NCBI GenBank assembly: GCA_900547725.1
Contig: URHR01000010.1
Span: forward strand, 1 to 39,143
Length of the DNA: 39,143 nucleotides
Direction: 5' to 3'
Source of the DNA: an uncultured Eubacteriales bacterium
Lineage (GTDB): Bacteria > Bacillota > Clostridia > Oscillospirales > CAG-272
Position numbers and translations under genes: made by a program
Notes under the pieces: generated by a model
What the model was told of the DNA's origin: nothing
Database searches by the model: none
The model's input: the letters and a program-made list of their open reading frames with translations, nothing else
In this document: positions 1-7,192 of the stretch, piece after piece
How positions within the stretch are numbered: position 1 is the stretch's first letter
How the letters are laid out: every line of letters begins with the position of its first letter

Positions 1-105
1 ATGCGCCTGATTGCCGGAAAAGCGGATGGACTTAACAGGGCAATGCCGGATGCATTTATAGCAGTTTTTGCAATTGGATTTTTTCAGTGTCAGACAGTTT
101 GCCAC
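1..105 (-). CDS. [FeFe]-hydrogenase-like 4Fe-4S protein, N-terminus only (cut by window edge)
   Basis: Only the first 35 codons are present; the gene runs off the left edge. It starts at a GTG at 103-105, six bases after an AAAGGAGGG ribosome site that lies in the end of the upstream ferredoxin gene. The visible protein has the cysteine run NCKNCYKCIRHCP, a bacterial-type 4Fe-4S ferredoxin motif. The opening pattern (NCLTLKKSNC) is typical of the Clostridia proteins named '[Fe-Fe] hydrogenase large subunit C-terminal domain-containing', where a ferredoxin domain precedes a hydrogenase H-domain. The two mini [2Fe-2S] genes and Rex upstream fit a redox or hydrogen-metabolism operon. The catalytic part is outside the window, so the hydrogenase assignment is an inference from the N-terminus and context. 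Confidence 0.75.
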   Translation of the reverse strand, partial: MANCLTLKKSNCKNCYKCIRHCPVKSIRFSGNQAH

Positions 106-107
106 GT

Positions 108-374
108 TTATCCCTCCTTTGCCTTCTCCACTGCGGGCAGAATCCGGTCGTTCCAGAAATCGCGGAAGCCATCGGGAGTGATTCCCGTGTACACGTCGTC
201 TCCGACGGTGACCGTCACGCCTGTACGGTTGCATCTGCCCGAGCAGAAGCTGCCCGAGAGCACGATTTCATCCTCCAGTTTCGCGTCCGCAATGTATTTC
301 TGCATCAGTTCCACAATCTCGGGCGCGCCTTTGATATGGCAGGAACTTCCGACGCAAACCTCAACGAAAATCAT
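108..374 (-). CDS. NuoE-like (2Fe-2S) ferredoxin domain protein, copy 2
   Basis: An 88-residue thioredoxin-fold [2Fe-2S] protein. The four cluster ligands are visible as C7-x4-C12 and C44-x3-C48, the spacing of NuoE/HymA-type ferredoxins. No other domain is present, so it is a stand-alone cluster carrier rather than a complex I subunit. It probably passes electrons to or from the hydrogenase-like protein that follows. Its ATG overlaps the stop of the upstream paralogue (ATGA, 371-374), so the two are likely translationally coupled. It is clearly homologous to that neighbour (shared GSSCHIKG and FC-x-GRC), which suggests a tandem duplication followed by divergence. Confidence 0.88.
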   Translation of the reverse strand: MIFVEVCVGSSCHIKGAPEIVELMQKYIADAKLEDEIVLSGSFCSGRCNRTGVTVTVGDDVYTGITPDGFRDFWNDRILPAVEKAKEG

Positions 375-616
375 GCCGTGACCTTTCCTTTAACCTCTTT
401 TTCAAAGAATTCCTTGACATTGTCGGGGCTGACCGAATGGAATTCCCCGTCCACCGTTACACAAACCCCCTCCTGACATCTTCCCATGCAGAAGGTACCG
501 CCCAACTCGACTTTGTCCTCCAACCCCGCGTCGGCGATCAGATGCTGCAACTCTTCTACGATCTGTCTGGATCCTTTGATGTGGCAGGAAGACCCGATGC
601 AAACTGTAACTTTCAT
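371..616 (-). CDS. NuoE-like (2Fe-2S) ferredoxin domain protein, copy 1
   Basis: An 81-residue small thioredoxin-fold ferredoxin with ligands C6-x4-C11 and C43-x3-C47. It is the first of two tandem paralogues. Proteins of this type deliver electrons within NADH- or ferredoxin-linked hydrogenase systems. The ribosome site upstream (AAGAGAGA) is only moderate. The 68 bases between this gene and the kinase gene upstream contain no recognisable terminator, so transcription from the rex promoter may continue through. An independent promoter in that AT-rich gap cannot be excluded, but I saw no good -35/-10 pair. Confidence 0.88.
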   Translation of the reverse strand: MKVTVCIGSSCHIKGSRQIVEELQHLIADAGLEDKVELGGTFCMGRCQEGVCVTVDGEFHSVSPDNVKEFFEKEVKGKVTA

Positions 617-684
617 GATGAATTCTCTCTTTCTATATTAAAATTATTTTGGGATTCAATTGATTTGGAATTCGGCTTGGCAGG

Positions 685-1434
685 CTATTCAAAGTCAACT
701 ACGTTGACCCATGAGTGAAGAAATTCGCGTTGCTTTTCGTTGCCTTTGAGCGATTGAGCGGCAGCAACGATCGGCATCCATTTCTGAACATATTGCTTTG
801 CGGTGTCGCTCTTGATGCAGAACAGTTTGAGGTAGCGTTCTGCGCCGTCGATATCTCCCGCAAGCCAGAACTGCAGATAGGTTTCGGCGACGTCCGCCGA
901 GGCGTTCCCCTGCGAGGCGTGCGCCCAGTCCAGAATGTAGGGCGTTCCGTCTTCCGAGATTATGATATTGGAGGGGTTGAAATCTCCGTGGCAAAGTTTT
1001 GCGTGCTTGGGACAGGAGTCCAACCTCGTGTGCAGTTCGTAGCGCGTGGTCGCGTCGAAGTCGGTCAGGCTGATCTTGCGATCCATTTTGTCGCGCAACT
1101 TCGGCAGAAGCGGGCAGGTCTTGGACTGTACCTCCAGTTGAAGGTCGACAAACAGATTCAGCCAGTCGTTTTTCTTTTCGGGATGCTCTTCCATCAGTTG
1201 TGCCAGCGTTTTTCCTTTGATGTAATCGGTCATGATGGTCCACTTTCCGTCAATGACCGTTACCTCGCGAACCTGTGGAATATGCAACCCTGTTTCTTCG
1301 ACCCGTGCCTGATTCATTGCCTCGGCGAGAATGTCTGCTTTGGAATAGGTTTCGTCAAAGACCTTCATGCAAAGCTCGCCGTCACGGTAAACGGTTTTGT
1401 GGTTTCTGACCGCAATGATTCTGTCCAGCTTCAT
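685..1434 (-). CDS. Aminoglycoside-phosphotransferase-fold kinase, substrate unknown
   Basis: A 249-residue protein of the APH/choline-kinase superfamily. The catalytic-loop motif HGDFNPSN is at about 149-156 and the metal-binding ILDW follows at about 167-170. The N-terminal lobe is short, with a plausible ATP lysine in CMKVFDE. The superfamily phosphorylates small-molecule hydroxyls, such as aminoglycosides, choline, homoserine, sugars or protein-bound fructosamine. Nothing here points to one substrate, and resistance should not be assumed. The start is set by GGAGG eight bases upstream of the ATG. The gene follows rex by 13 bases. Base composition is somewhat more AT-rich than the neighbouring biosynthetic operons. 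Confidence 0.8.
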   Translation of the reverse strand: MKLDRIIAVRNHKTVYRDGELCMKVFDETYSKADILAEAMNQARVEETGLHIPQVREVTVIDGKWTIMTDYIKGKTLAQLMEEHPEKKNDWLNLFVDLQLEVQSKTCPLLPKLRDKMDRKISLTDFDATTRYELHTRLDSCPKHAKLCHGDFNPSNIIISEDGTPYILDWAHASQGNASADVAETYLQFWLAGDIDGAERYLKLFCIKSDTAKQYVQKWMPIVAAAQSLKGNEKQREFLHSWVNVVDFE

Positions 1435-1447
1435 CCTCTGTCCCTCC

Positions 1448-2059
1448 TCAGCCCTTTCTCTTTGTTGCAGCTTTCACCTTCTGATGCAGGTGCGCCAACG
1501 ACAGCGCCAGATTCTCATACTGAACCGTGATCTCCTGCGGCAGATTCAGCCGCACCGGCGCAAAGCACCAGATTGCCTGCACACCGCATTTGACCAACAG
1601 ATCCGCAACGCCCTGCGCCGCTTCCGGCGGAACGGTAATGATTCCGATTTCCACCTGATGCAGGCTACAATAGGTCGGAAGTTCTTCAACGGGATGTACC
1701 TCCGGATTGCCGTTCGGCAACAGGTCAAACGCGTGCGTGACCGTCAGACCGTATTCCGAAAATCCGCCGAAGCCGAGCAGAGCTCTCCCGAGTCTGCCCG
1801 CACCGACGATGACCGCCTCGCACCCCGCAGGCTCACCGATGGTTGCCTCAAGCGCGCGGGTCAGTTCTGTGACCTCGTATCCGATCTTCGGTCTGCCGAG
1901 TCCGCAAGCCGCCGAAAGATCTTTGCGCACCTGCACATCGCCCAGATTTAACGCTTTGGCAATCGATGTTGCCGAAATGGTTTTGGTTTCTGTCGGTAAA
2001 TGCTTCAGATAGTCCAGATAGATCGGCAATCTGCCGATCGTTGCGCGTGAAAGCTCCAT
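1448..2059 (-). CDS. rex: Redox-sensing transcriptional repressor Rex
   Basis: A 203-residue Rex. The N-terminal winged helix (about 1-75) contains the family signature QVRKDLS at about 43-49. The Rossmann domain carries the dinucleotide motif GAGRLG at about 86-91. Rex represses fermentation, hydrogenase and respiratory genes, and leaves DNA when NADH binds. The chosen ATG lies five bases after GGAGG; an adjacent ATG at 2062 is only two bases from that site, and a longer reading to 2080 has no ribosome site. The family normally begins a few residues before 'RLPIYLDYL', as here. It heads the redox cluster and has its own promoter, with an inverted repeat over the -10 that may be autoregulatory. 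Confidence 0.93.
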   Translation of the reverse strand: MELSRATIGRLPIYLDYLKHLPTETKTISATSIAKALNLGDVQVRKDLSAACGLGRPKIGYEVTELTRALEATIGEPAGCEAVIVGAGRLGRALLGFGGFSEYGLTVTHAFDLLPNGNPEVHPVEELPTYCSLHQVEIGIITVPPEAAQGVADLLVKCGVQAIWCFAPVRLNLPQEITVQYENLALSLAHLHQKVKAATKRKG

Positions 2060-2078
2060 CATTGCCTCCGGTTCTTGC

Positions 2079-2101
2079 AATTCCGCACCTTACGCGGAAT
2101 T
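2079..2101 (-). other. Hairpin in the rex 5' leader
   Basis: An 8-bp perfect stem (AATTCCGC with GCGGAATT) and a 7-base loop lie between the predicted rex promoter and its ribosome site. There is no T-run, so it is not a simple terminator. It may stabilise the mRNA or act as a protein-binding palindrome. Its role is unknown. Confidence 0.45.
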
Positions 2102-2107
2102 ACAGTA

Positions 2108-2124
2108 ATACAATCTTATTGTAT
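2108..2124. promoter_or_regulatory. Perfect 7-3-7 inverted repeat overlapping the rex -10
   Basis: ATACAAT-CTT-ATTGTAT is a perfect palindrome with a three-base centre. It contains the predicted -10 hexamer of rex. Its position suits a repressor operator. It does not closely match the classical Rex consensus (TTGTGAA/TTAACA-like arms), so whether Rex itself binds is uncertain. Confidence 0.45.
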
Positions 2125-2146
2125 CACAGAACTCTCTGTTTTGCAA
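2118..2146 (-). promoter_or_regulatory. Sigma-A-type promoter of rex
   Basis: On the minus strand: -35 TTGCAA (2141-2146), a 17-base spacer, and -10 TACAAT (2118-2123). The predicted start leaves a leader of about 50 bases before the rex ATG. Confidence 0.7.
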
Positions 2147-2197
2147 TTGCCGATTTCACATATCTGTATTGTATATATCAATATATCGGTTACGGAT

Positions 2198-2755
2198 TCA
2201 GAAATCTCCGTCCGGCGCGCCGTATTCGTCCCGGAGCGTTCCGTCAAAATCACGCCAGAGGAACACGCCGTTCTCCAGTGTCATATAGCCGTGGTGACTC
2301 CCCTCTTTCGGAATCGAGACCGACCCCGGATTCATACAGACGAAGGTTTCATGAACCGCGCATTTCGGAATGTGCGTATGCCCGTGCAGGAGAATATCGC
2401 CCTCGTGCAGCGGCGGCAGATGCCCTTCGTTCCAGACGTGCCCGTGCGTGGCAAACACCATGCGCTGACCGAGATCCAGAATCGCGTAATCCGCGAGCAC
2501 GGGAAATTCCAGAACCATCTGATCCACTTCCGCTTCGCAGTTGCCCCGCACCGCAAGGATGTCGTTTTTCATGCCGTTCAGCATGGAAATGACCTCCTTC
2601 GGAGCATAATCCTTTGGCAAATCGTTCCGCGGACCGTGGTAGAGCAGATCACCGAGCAACAGCATCCGATCCGCCCCCTCCCTGCGGTAAACTTCCAACA
2701 GTTTGCGGCACCAGAATGCTGAGCCGTGGATATCCGACGCAATCAACCATTTCAT
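2198..2755 (-). CDS. yfcE: YfcE/MJ0936-family metallophosphodiesterase
   Basis: A 185-residue calcineurin-like phosphoesterase. Metal and catalytic motifs occur in the family order: D8-x-H10 in SDIHGS, G35-D36, GN72C, TH104GH, and GH126TH128. The length equals the YfcE type, which hydrolyses phosphodiesters in a Mn2+-dependent way; the physiological substrate is unknown. The start at 2755 follows GAGGGG by eight bases. An upstream in-frame start at 2797 would lie inside the LysR gene and has no ribosome site. The ATG overlaps the LysR stop by four bases. It is the last gene of the proline operon. No terminator is evident before the rex promoter downstream on the same strand. Confidence 0.9.
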   Translation of the reverse strand: MKWLIASDIHGSAFWCRKLLEVYRREGADRMLLLGDLLYHGPRNDLPKDYAPKEVISMLNGMKNDILAVRGNCEAEVDQMVLEFPVLADYAILDLGQRMVFATHGHVWNEGHLPPLHEGDILLHGHTHIPKCAVHETFVCMNPGSVSIPKEGSHHGYMTLENGVFLWRDFDGTLRDEYGAPDGDF

Positions 2756-3693
2756 AGGCTTGTCCCCTCTCTGAATACCTCTCTTTTTGTCCGGCAAAGC
2801 TCGGCGATGAACGCATTGTCAAGCTCCGACAGCTTGTATTCCTTCCTGCGGATCAGAATATCCTTGTAGATCCTGTGACCGTCCCCGCAGGTTCTCTGCA
2901 CCAGTCCGTAGCGATCCAGTACCGTCTGCGGAATCGGCGCAACCCACATAAAGGTGTTGGGGTTTCCTGCCAGCAGATCGAACCGGCTTCCCCGTTCGAA
3001 TACGAAAATGCGGCGCGGGCTGACGTCGGACCACGCCTCCTTCCGCACTTCGTCCAGCGGCATGGACGGCACATAAGGATCGCCGTACAGCACCTCGGTC
3101 AGGTCTTCGAGATCCGCTTCGGTTACGGTTTCTTTGGTTGCAATCGGAGAAGAGCGGCTTGTGAGCAGGACAAAACGGAATTCGCAGATCAACTCGTAGC
3201 TGAGCCCTTTTTCCTCCAACATTTCCTTGTAGTATTTGTCATACTGCGCGGCATAGCGGATGATTCCGAGGTTGTAACCGTCCTCCAGAATGTTTTTCAG
3301 CGTGCGCATGGGGTTGGTCTCTTTGTAAAACGCCTCGATCTGGGCAATGTCGGAAAATCGTTCGGAAAACGCCGCGAATGCTTCGGAAATATAGCTTGCC
3401 CGCGGAACGGACAGCGAAAAGCGTTGTTTGCGCGCGTCGCCCGAGCGAAACATATTCTCCATTGCGTCCACTTCGGAAAGGATCACCCTTGCATATTTCA
3501 GAAATTCTTCTCCGTCCGGCGTCAGCTTCATCCCTCTTGCGCTCCGCTCGAACAGTTTCACCCCCATGGAGGTCTCCAGATCCTTGATGGAACGGCTCAG
3601 GTTCGGCTGGTCGATATACAGCCGTTCCGCCGCTTTGCTGATAGACCCGCAGTCGGCAACCGTGGCAGCATACTTCAGATACAGCAGATTCAT
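2752..3693 (-). CDS. LysR-family transcriptional regulator
   Basis: A 313-residue protein. The N-terminal winged helix-turn-helix (about 1-60) has the LysR pattern: 'GSISKAAERLYIDQPNLSRSIKDLE' at about 16-40, split here as GSISKAAERL and DQPNLSRSIK. The rest is the periplasmic-binding-like effector domain. GAGGGG overlapping the proC stop gives a start five bases downstream. The gene sits ten bases after proC in the same direction, so it is expressed with proline biosynthesis and may regulate it or an unlinked target. LysR genes are more often divergent from their target, so the tandem placement is slightly unusual. The effector is unknown. Confidence 0.9.
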   Translation of the reverse strand: MNLLYLKYAATVADCGSISKAAERLYIDQPNLSRSIKDLETSMGVKLFERSARGMKLTPDGEEFLKYARVILSEVDAMENMFRSGDARKQRFSLSVPRASYISEAFAAFSERFSDIAQIEAFYKETNPMRTLKNILEDGYNLGIIRYAAQYDKYYKEMLEEKGLSYELICEFRFVLLTSRSSPIATKETVTEADLEDLTEVLYGDPYVPSMPLDEVRKEAWSDVSPRRIFVFERGSRFDLLAGNPNTFMWVAPIPQTVLDRYGLVQRTCGDGHRIYKDILIRRKEYKLSELDNAFIAELCRTKREVFREGTSL

Positions 3694-3702
3694 AGTTCCC
3701 CC

Positions 3703-4503
3703 TCAGTTTCCGAGTTCTTTGGTTCTCTCAAACGCCGCGATAACCGCGTTCATGACATCCGCGCGGAACGCCCCCCTCTCAAGCGCCCGAACGCCCGCAA
3801 TCGTAGACCCCGCCGGACTGCAAACCGCGTCCTTGAGTTCGCCCGGGTGCTTTTCCGTATCGAGCAGAAGCGCGGCAGTTCCGAGCAGGGTCTGCGCCGC
3901 GTACTCCATAGCCTGCGCGCGCGGCAGACCGCAGGTCACCGCGCCGTCCGCCATTGCCTCCAGAAACAGACAGACGAACGCAGGACCGCAACCCGAGAGC
4001 GCACAGCCTGCGTCGATCAGTCCTTCCGGCAGTTCGCTCAGAACACCCGCTTTTGCAAGCATTGCGCGGAAATCCTGTTTTCCGCCGGTTTGAACCGTCC
4101 CGTTTGTGCACCAGAGCACCAAGCCTTTTCCGACCGATACAGGGGTATTCGGCATGATCCGAATCACGGGAACGTTTTTCCCGAACAGGCTGTTGATTCG
4201 CTCAATCGGAACACCTGCCGCCATGCTGACGAGTGTCAGTTCGTTGTGTCTGACGCCCGTAATCACTCCAATCTCCTTTGCAAGATTTTCGAGCATCTGC
4301 GGTTTGACCCCGAGAAAGAGATAGTCTGCCCGCTCGGCGGCGGTCTCATTGTCGAGCACTTCCGCGCCGATTTCTTCTGCCAGTGCTTCGGCTTTCTCCC
4401 GTGAACGGTCGGACAGATACAGTTCCGCTTCTGGGAGCGCCGCCCGAACGGCTCTTGCGAGCGCGCCGCCCATGTTTCCTGTTCCGATAAACGCAATTTT
4501 CAT
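3703..4503 (-). CDS. proC: Pyrroline-5-carboxylate reductase
   Basis: A 266-residue enzyme for the last step of proline synthesis: NAD(P)H reduction of pyrroline-5-carboxylate to proline. The N-terminal Rossmann motif GTGNMGGA lies at about 7-14. The C-terminal dimerisation domain has the family signature region DAVCSPAGSTIAG at about 225-237. Length is normal. AAAGGA lies six bases before the ATG. It is 13 bases downstream of proA, so proB, proA and proC are all present in one transcription unit. Confidence 0.96.
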   Translation of the reverse strand: MKIAFIGTGNMGGALARAVRAALPEAELYLSDRSREKAEALAEEIGAEVLDNETAAERADYLFLGVKPQMLENLAKEIGVITGVRHNELTLVSMAAGVPIERINSLFGKNVPVIRIMPNTPVSVGKGLVLWCTNGTVQTGGKQDFRAMLAKAGVLSELPEGLIDAGCALSGCGPAFVCLFLEAMADGAVTCGLPRAQAMEYAAQTLLGTAALLLDTEKHPGELKDAVCSPAGSTIAGVRALERGAFRADVMNAVIAAFERTKELGN

Positions 4504-4516
4504 TCCGATTCCTTTC

Positions 4517-5773
4517 TCAGCGGATCTGTCCGTTGCCGTGGATAATATATTTGTAGGTGGTCAGTTCGTTCAGACCGAGCGGACCGCGCGCGTGGAGTTT
4601 TTGGGTGGAGATGCCCATCTCACAGCCGAGTCCGAATTCGCCGCCGTCGGTAAAACGGGTGGAGGCATTGACATAAACCGCCGCGCTGTCTACATTTGCG
4701 GTGAAATAATCGGCGGCTTCGCGGTTCTCGGTGACAATCGCTTCGCTGTGCGAGGTCGAATGTGCCGCGATATGCGCCACTGCGTCCTGCACCGAATCCA
4801 CCACGCGGATTGCAAGGATATAATCCAGAAATTCGGTGTCAAAGTCCGCGTCCCCCGCAGGCTTTGCGTCAATGATTTCCCGCGTTGCGGCGTCGCCGCG
4901 CAATTCCACGGGAACAAGTCCTTTTGCCGCGCGGTCATCGCACAGTTGCTTCTTCAGCATCGGCAAAAAGGTCTTTGCAATTCCGCGGTGAACGAGCAGA
5001 ACTTCCTCGGCGTTGCAGACCGACGGGCGGCTTGCTTTTGCATTCCCGACGATGGCAAGCGCCTTCCCGAGGTCGGCATCTTTATCCACATAGACATGGC
5101 AGATTCCCGTTCCCGTCTCCAGCGTCGGCACGGTTGCGTTCTCCACGCAGGCACGGATCAGACCCGCACCGCCGCGCGGAATCAGCAGATCCACATAGCC
5201 CTTCGCCTGCATCAGTTCCTTTGCGCTTTGTCTCGTGGTATCATCCACAAGCTGAACTGCATCCATCGGCAGTCCCGCCCGTTCCAATCCTTCCCGCAGG
5301 GCAACGCTGATCGCCTTGGCGGAGCGATAGGCTTCCTTTCCTCCGCGCAGAATGCAGACATTCCCGCTTTTGACCGCAAGTGCCGCCGCGTCGGAGGTCA
5401 CATTCGGACGGCTTTCGTATATGATCGCCAGAACGCCCATCGGAACGGCGACCTTCTCGATTTCCAATCCGTTCGGGCGAACCGTCCGTTCCAGTACCCG
5501 ACCGACGGGAGACGGCAGCGCCGCGACGTTGCGGATGCCGTCCGCCATCGCGCCGATGCGTTCCCGCGTGAGACGAAGCCTGTCCAGCATCACGTCGCCG
5601 ATGTTCCCCTTCGCCGCTTCCATATCCGCCGCATTGGCTTCCAGAATTCCATCCGTTCCGGTCTCCAGTGCCTCCGCCATGGCAAGGAGCGCACGGTCAA
5701 GATCGGCAGCGCCGAATTCCCGCAGAACAGGCACTGTCGCTTTTGCGCGCCGCAGAATTTCAAGCGTTTCCAT
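4517..5773 (-). CDS. proA: Glutamate-5-semialdehyde dehydrogenase (gamma-glutamyl phosphate reductase)
   Basis: A 418-residue aldehyde-dehydrogenase-fold enzyme. It reduces gamma-glutamyl phosphate with NADPH in the second step of proline synthesis. Family landmarks include IYESRPNVTSDA, CILRGGKEA, and the catalytic-cysteine region SVCNAEE. The ATG at 5773 is seven bases from GGAG; a start at 5791 has no ribosome site. It overlaps the end of proB by 14 bases. This supports translational coupling of the kinase and reductase, whose acyl-phosphate intermediate is labile. Confidence 0.96.
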   Translation of the reverse strand: METLEILRRAKATVPVLREFGAADLDRALLAMAEALETGTDGILEANAADMEAAKGNIGDVMLDRLRLTRERIGAMADGIRNVAALPSPVGRVLERTVRPNGLEIEKVAVPMGVLAIIYESRPNVTSDAAALAVKSGNVCILRGGKEAYRSAKAISVALREGLERAGLPMDAVQLVDDTTRQSAKELMQAKGYVDLLIPRGGAGLIRACVENATVPTLETGTGICHVYVDKDADLGKALAIVGNAKASRPSVCNAEEVLLVHRGIAKTFLPMLKKQLCDDRAAKGLVPVELRGDAATREIIDAKPAGDADFDTEFLDYILAIRVVDSVQDAVAHIAAHSTSHSEAIVTENREAADYFTANVDSAAVYVNASTRFTDGGEFGLGCEMGISTQKLHARGPLGLNELTTYKYIIHGNGQIR

Positions 5774-6545
5774 TGGCTTTCTCCTTCGCAAAAAATCGCG
5801 TTCCGACAGGCTCGCCGTCCATCACGCGGTAGAGGATTTCGGGATTCCACCCGTTCACAATCACCATTTCGCATCCCGCTCCGGTTGCAATCTGTGCGGC
5901 GTGGAGCTTGGTTGCCATGCCGCCTGTCCCGCGCGTGCTTCCCGCTCCGCCGCCGAGTGCCAGAATGTCGTCGGTCAGCTCCCGTACTTCGGGAATCAGG
6001 CGTGCGCCCGTATCCTTGTGCGGGTCGCGGTCGTAAAGCCCGTCGATATCCGACATCAGAATCAGAAGATCCGCCCCGACGCTCGCCGCCACAATCGCCC
6101 CCAACGTGTCGTTGTCTCCGATGCGGATTTCATCGGTGGAAACGGTGTCGTTTTCGTTGACGATCGGCAGGACGTGCCACGCAAGCAGCTGCTCCATGGT
6201 GTTCTCGAACTTGCTGTGCCGCTCGGGAATCTTCAGGTCGTCTGCTGTTAACAGGATTTGCGCAACGGTGCGGTTGTATTCGGAAAACAGCTTATCGTAA
6301 GCGTACATCAGCTCGCACTGCCCAACCGCCGCCGCAGCCTGTTTGCCTGCAATGTCGCGCGGTCGCTCGCCGAGGTTGAGCTTTCCGACTCCCATGGCGA
6401 TTGCGCCCGAGGAAACCAGAATGACCTCGTGTCCCGCATTGGCAACGTCCGACAGAACCTTGACGAGCGACTCGATCCTGCGGATGTTGAGACACCCCGA
6501 CGAATGCGTGAGCGTGGATGTTCCGATTTTTACGACCAGTTTCAT
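5760..6545 (-). CDS. proB: Glutamate 5-kinase, short form without PUA domain
   Basis: A 261-residue amino-acid-kinase-fold protein that commits glutamate to proline synthesis by gamma-phosphorylation. It shows VVKIGTST at the N-terminus, VSSGAIAMG, NENDTVST, GDNDTLGA and the ATP-site region GTGGMATKLHAA. The enterobacterial enzyme is about 100 residues longer because of a C-terminal PUA domain. That domain is absent here, as in several Firmicutes, so feedback behaviour may differ. It is the first gene of the operon and has a near-consensus promoter. Confidence 0.96.
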   Translation of the reverse strand: MKLVVKIGTSTLTHSSGCLNIRRIESLVKVLSDVANAGHEVILVSSGAIAMGVGKLNLGERPRDIAGKQAAAAVGQCELMYAYDKLFSEYNRTVAQILLTADDLKIPERHSKFENTMEQLLAWHVLPIVNENDTVSTDEIRIGDNDTLGAIVAASVGADLLILMSDIDGLYDRDPHKDTGARLIPEVRELTDDILALGGGAGSTRGTGGMATKLHAAQIATGAGCEMVIVNGWNPEILYRVMDGEPVGTRFFAKEKANGNA

Positions 6546-6584
6546 AGTGTTTGTCCTTTGTATGTTTCGATTTTCCCAAATTCT

Positions 6585-6613
6585 ATTATACCATATTTGT
6601 CGGAAAAGGTCAA
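6585..6613 (-). promoter_or_regulatory. Sigma-A-type promoter of the proBAC-lysR-phosphodiesterase operon
   Basis: On the minus strand: -35 TTGACC (6608-6613), 17-base spacer, and -10 TATAAT (6585-6590). The outer bases of the -35 overlap the foot of the hairpin at 6612-6649. Confidence 0.8.
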
Positions 6614-6654
6614 GCCCCCGCGCGGCATTTCCATGTCGCGCGGGGGCTTTTTTT
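6612..6654. terminator. Strong G+C-rich hairpin downstream of nrdG
   Basis: A 13-bp perfect stem (AAGCCCCCGCGCG with its complement at 6637-6649) can extend by four more pairs to a TTCC loop. It follows the nrdG stop on the minus strand and probably terminates the nrdDG transcript. However, the uninterrupted T-run (6648-6654) is on the plus strand. The minus-strand tail is only CTTGACCTTTT. It may act in both directions or mainly against antisense transcription. Confidence 0.65.
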
Positions 6655-6666
6655 CATGTTTTTTCG

Positions 6667-7191
6667 TCAGTCGTTCCACAGAACGATGCTTCCGGCTTCT
6701 CTGGTTTTGTTCAGATCGATCACGCGCTGATTGGAAGAACCGCGAAAGCGCAGAGAGATATCCTTGAGCGCGCGGACGAACCGCCCATCCACCAGAACGT
6801 CAATCAGCGACAGCATTTCGTCGGTGACCTCGCACCTCGGGTGCGATCCGTCTGTGAGCAATTCCCTGTCAAGCGTAAATCCGCTGAACGCCCAGACCGT
6901 TTTTTCGGGGCATTCCTTGCGGAATCGGTGCAGGAACGGCACCAGTGCGCGCTGGTTGGACGGCTCGAACGGTTCTCCGCCAAGCAGAGTCAGACCGTTG
7001 ATATAAAACGGCTTGCAGGCGGCAATGAGTTCATCTTCGGTTTCTTCCGTAAAGGGCTTTCCGTAGTCAAAATCCCATGTCTGGGGCTGAAAGCATTCTT
7101 CGCAATGATTGGTACACCCCGAGACGAACAGCGTGGTTCGCACGCCGATTCCGTTCGCGATGTCGCATTTTTTGATTTCGCAGTAATTCAT
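6667..7191 (-). CDS. nrdG: Anaerobic ribonucleoside-triphosphate reductase activating protein (radical SAM)
   Basis: A 174-residue radical-SAM activase that installs the glycyl radical on NrdD. The 4Fe-4S ligands are C26-x3-C30-x2-C33. A TLLGGEPFEP segment matches the SAM-binding GGEP motif. The ATG at 7191 starts the conserved MNYCEIKKCDIANG region. A longer reading to 7284 would overlap nrdD extensively and is rejected. One base separates the nrdD stop from this ATG and no strong ribosome site is visible, so translation probably depends on re-initiation after nrdD. Confidence 0.95.
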   Translation of the reverse strand: MNYCEIKKCDIANGIGVRTTLFVSGCTNHCEECFQPQTWDFDYGKPFTEETEDELIAACKPFYINGLTLLGGEPFEPSNQRALVPFLHRFRKECPEKTVWAFSGFTLDRELLTDGSHPRCEVTDEMLSLIDVLVDGRFVRALKDISLRFRGSSNQRVIDLNKTREAGSIVLWND

Positions 7192-7192
7192 A

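Noticed and set aside
685..1434. Aminoglycoside resistance gene
   Set aside because: Only the generic APH fold is visible. The context is redox metabolism and nothing indicates an aminoglycoside substrate.
2875..6160. Long plus-strand frames (509 and 603 codons) across lysR, proC, proA and proB
   Set aside because: Arginine-rich antisense shadows of well-identified genes.
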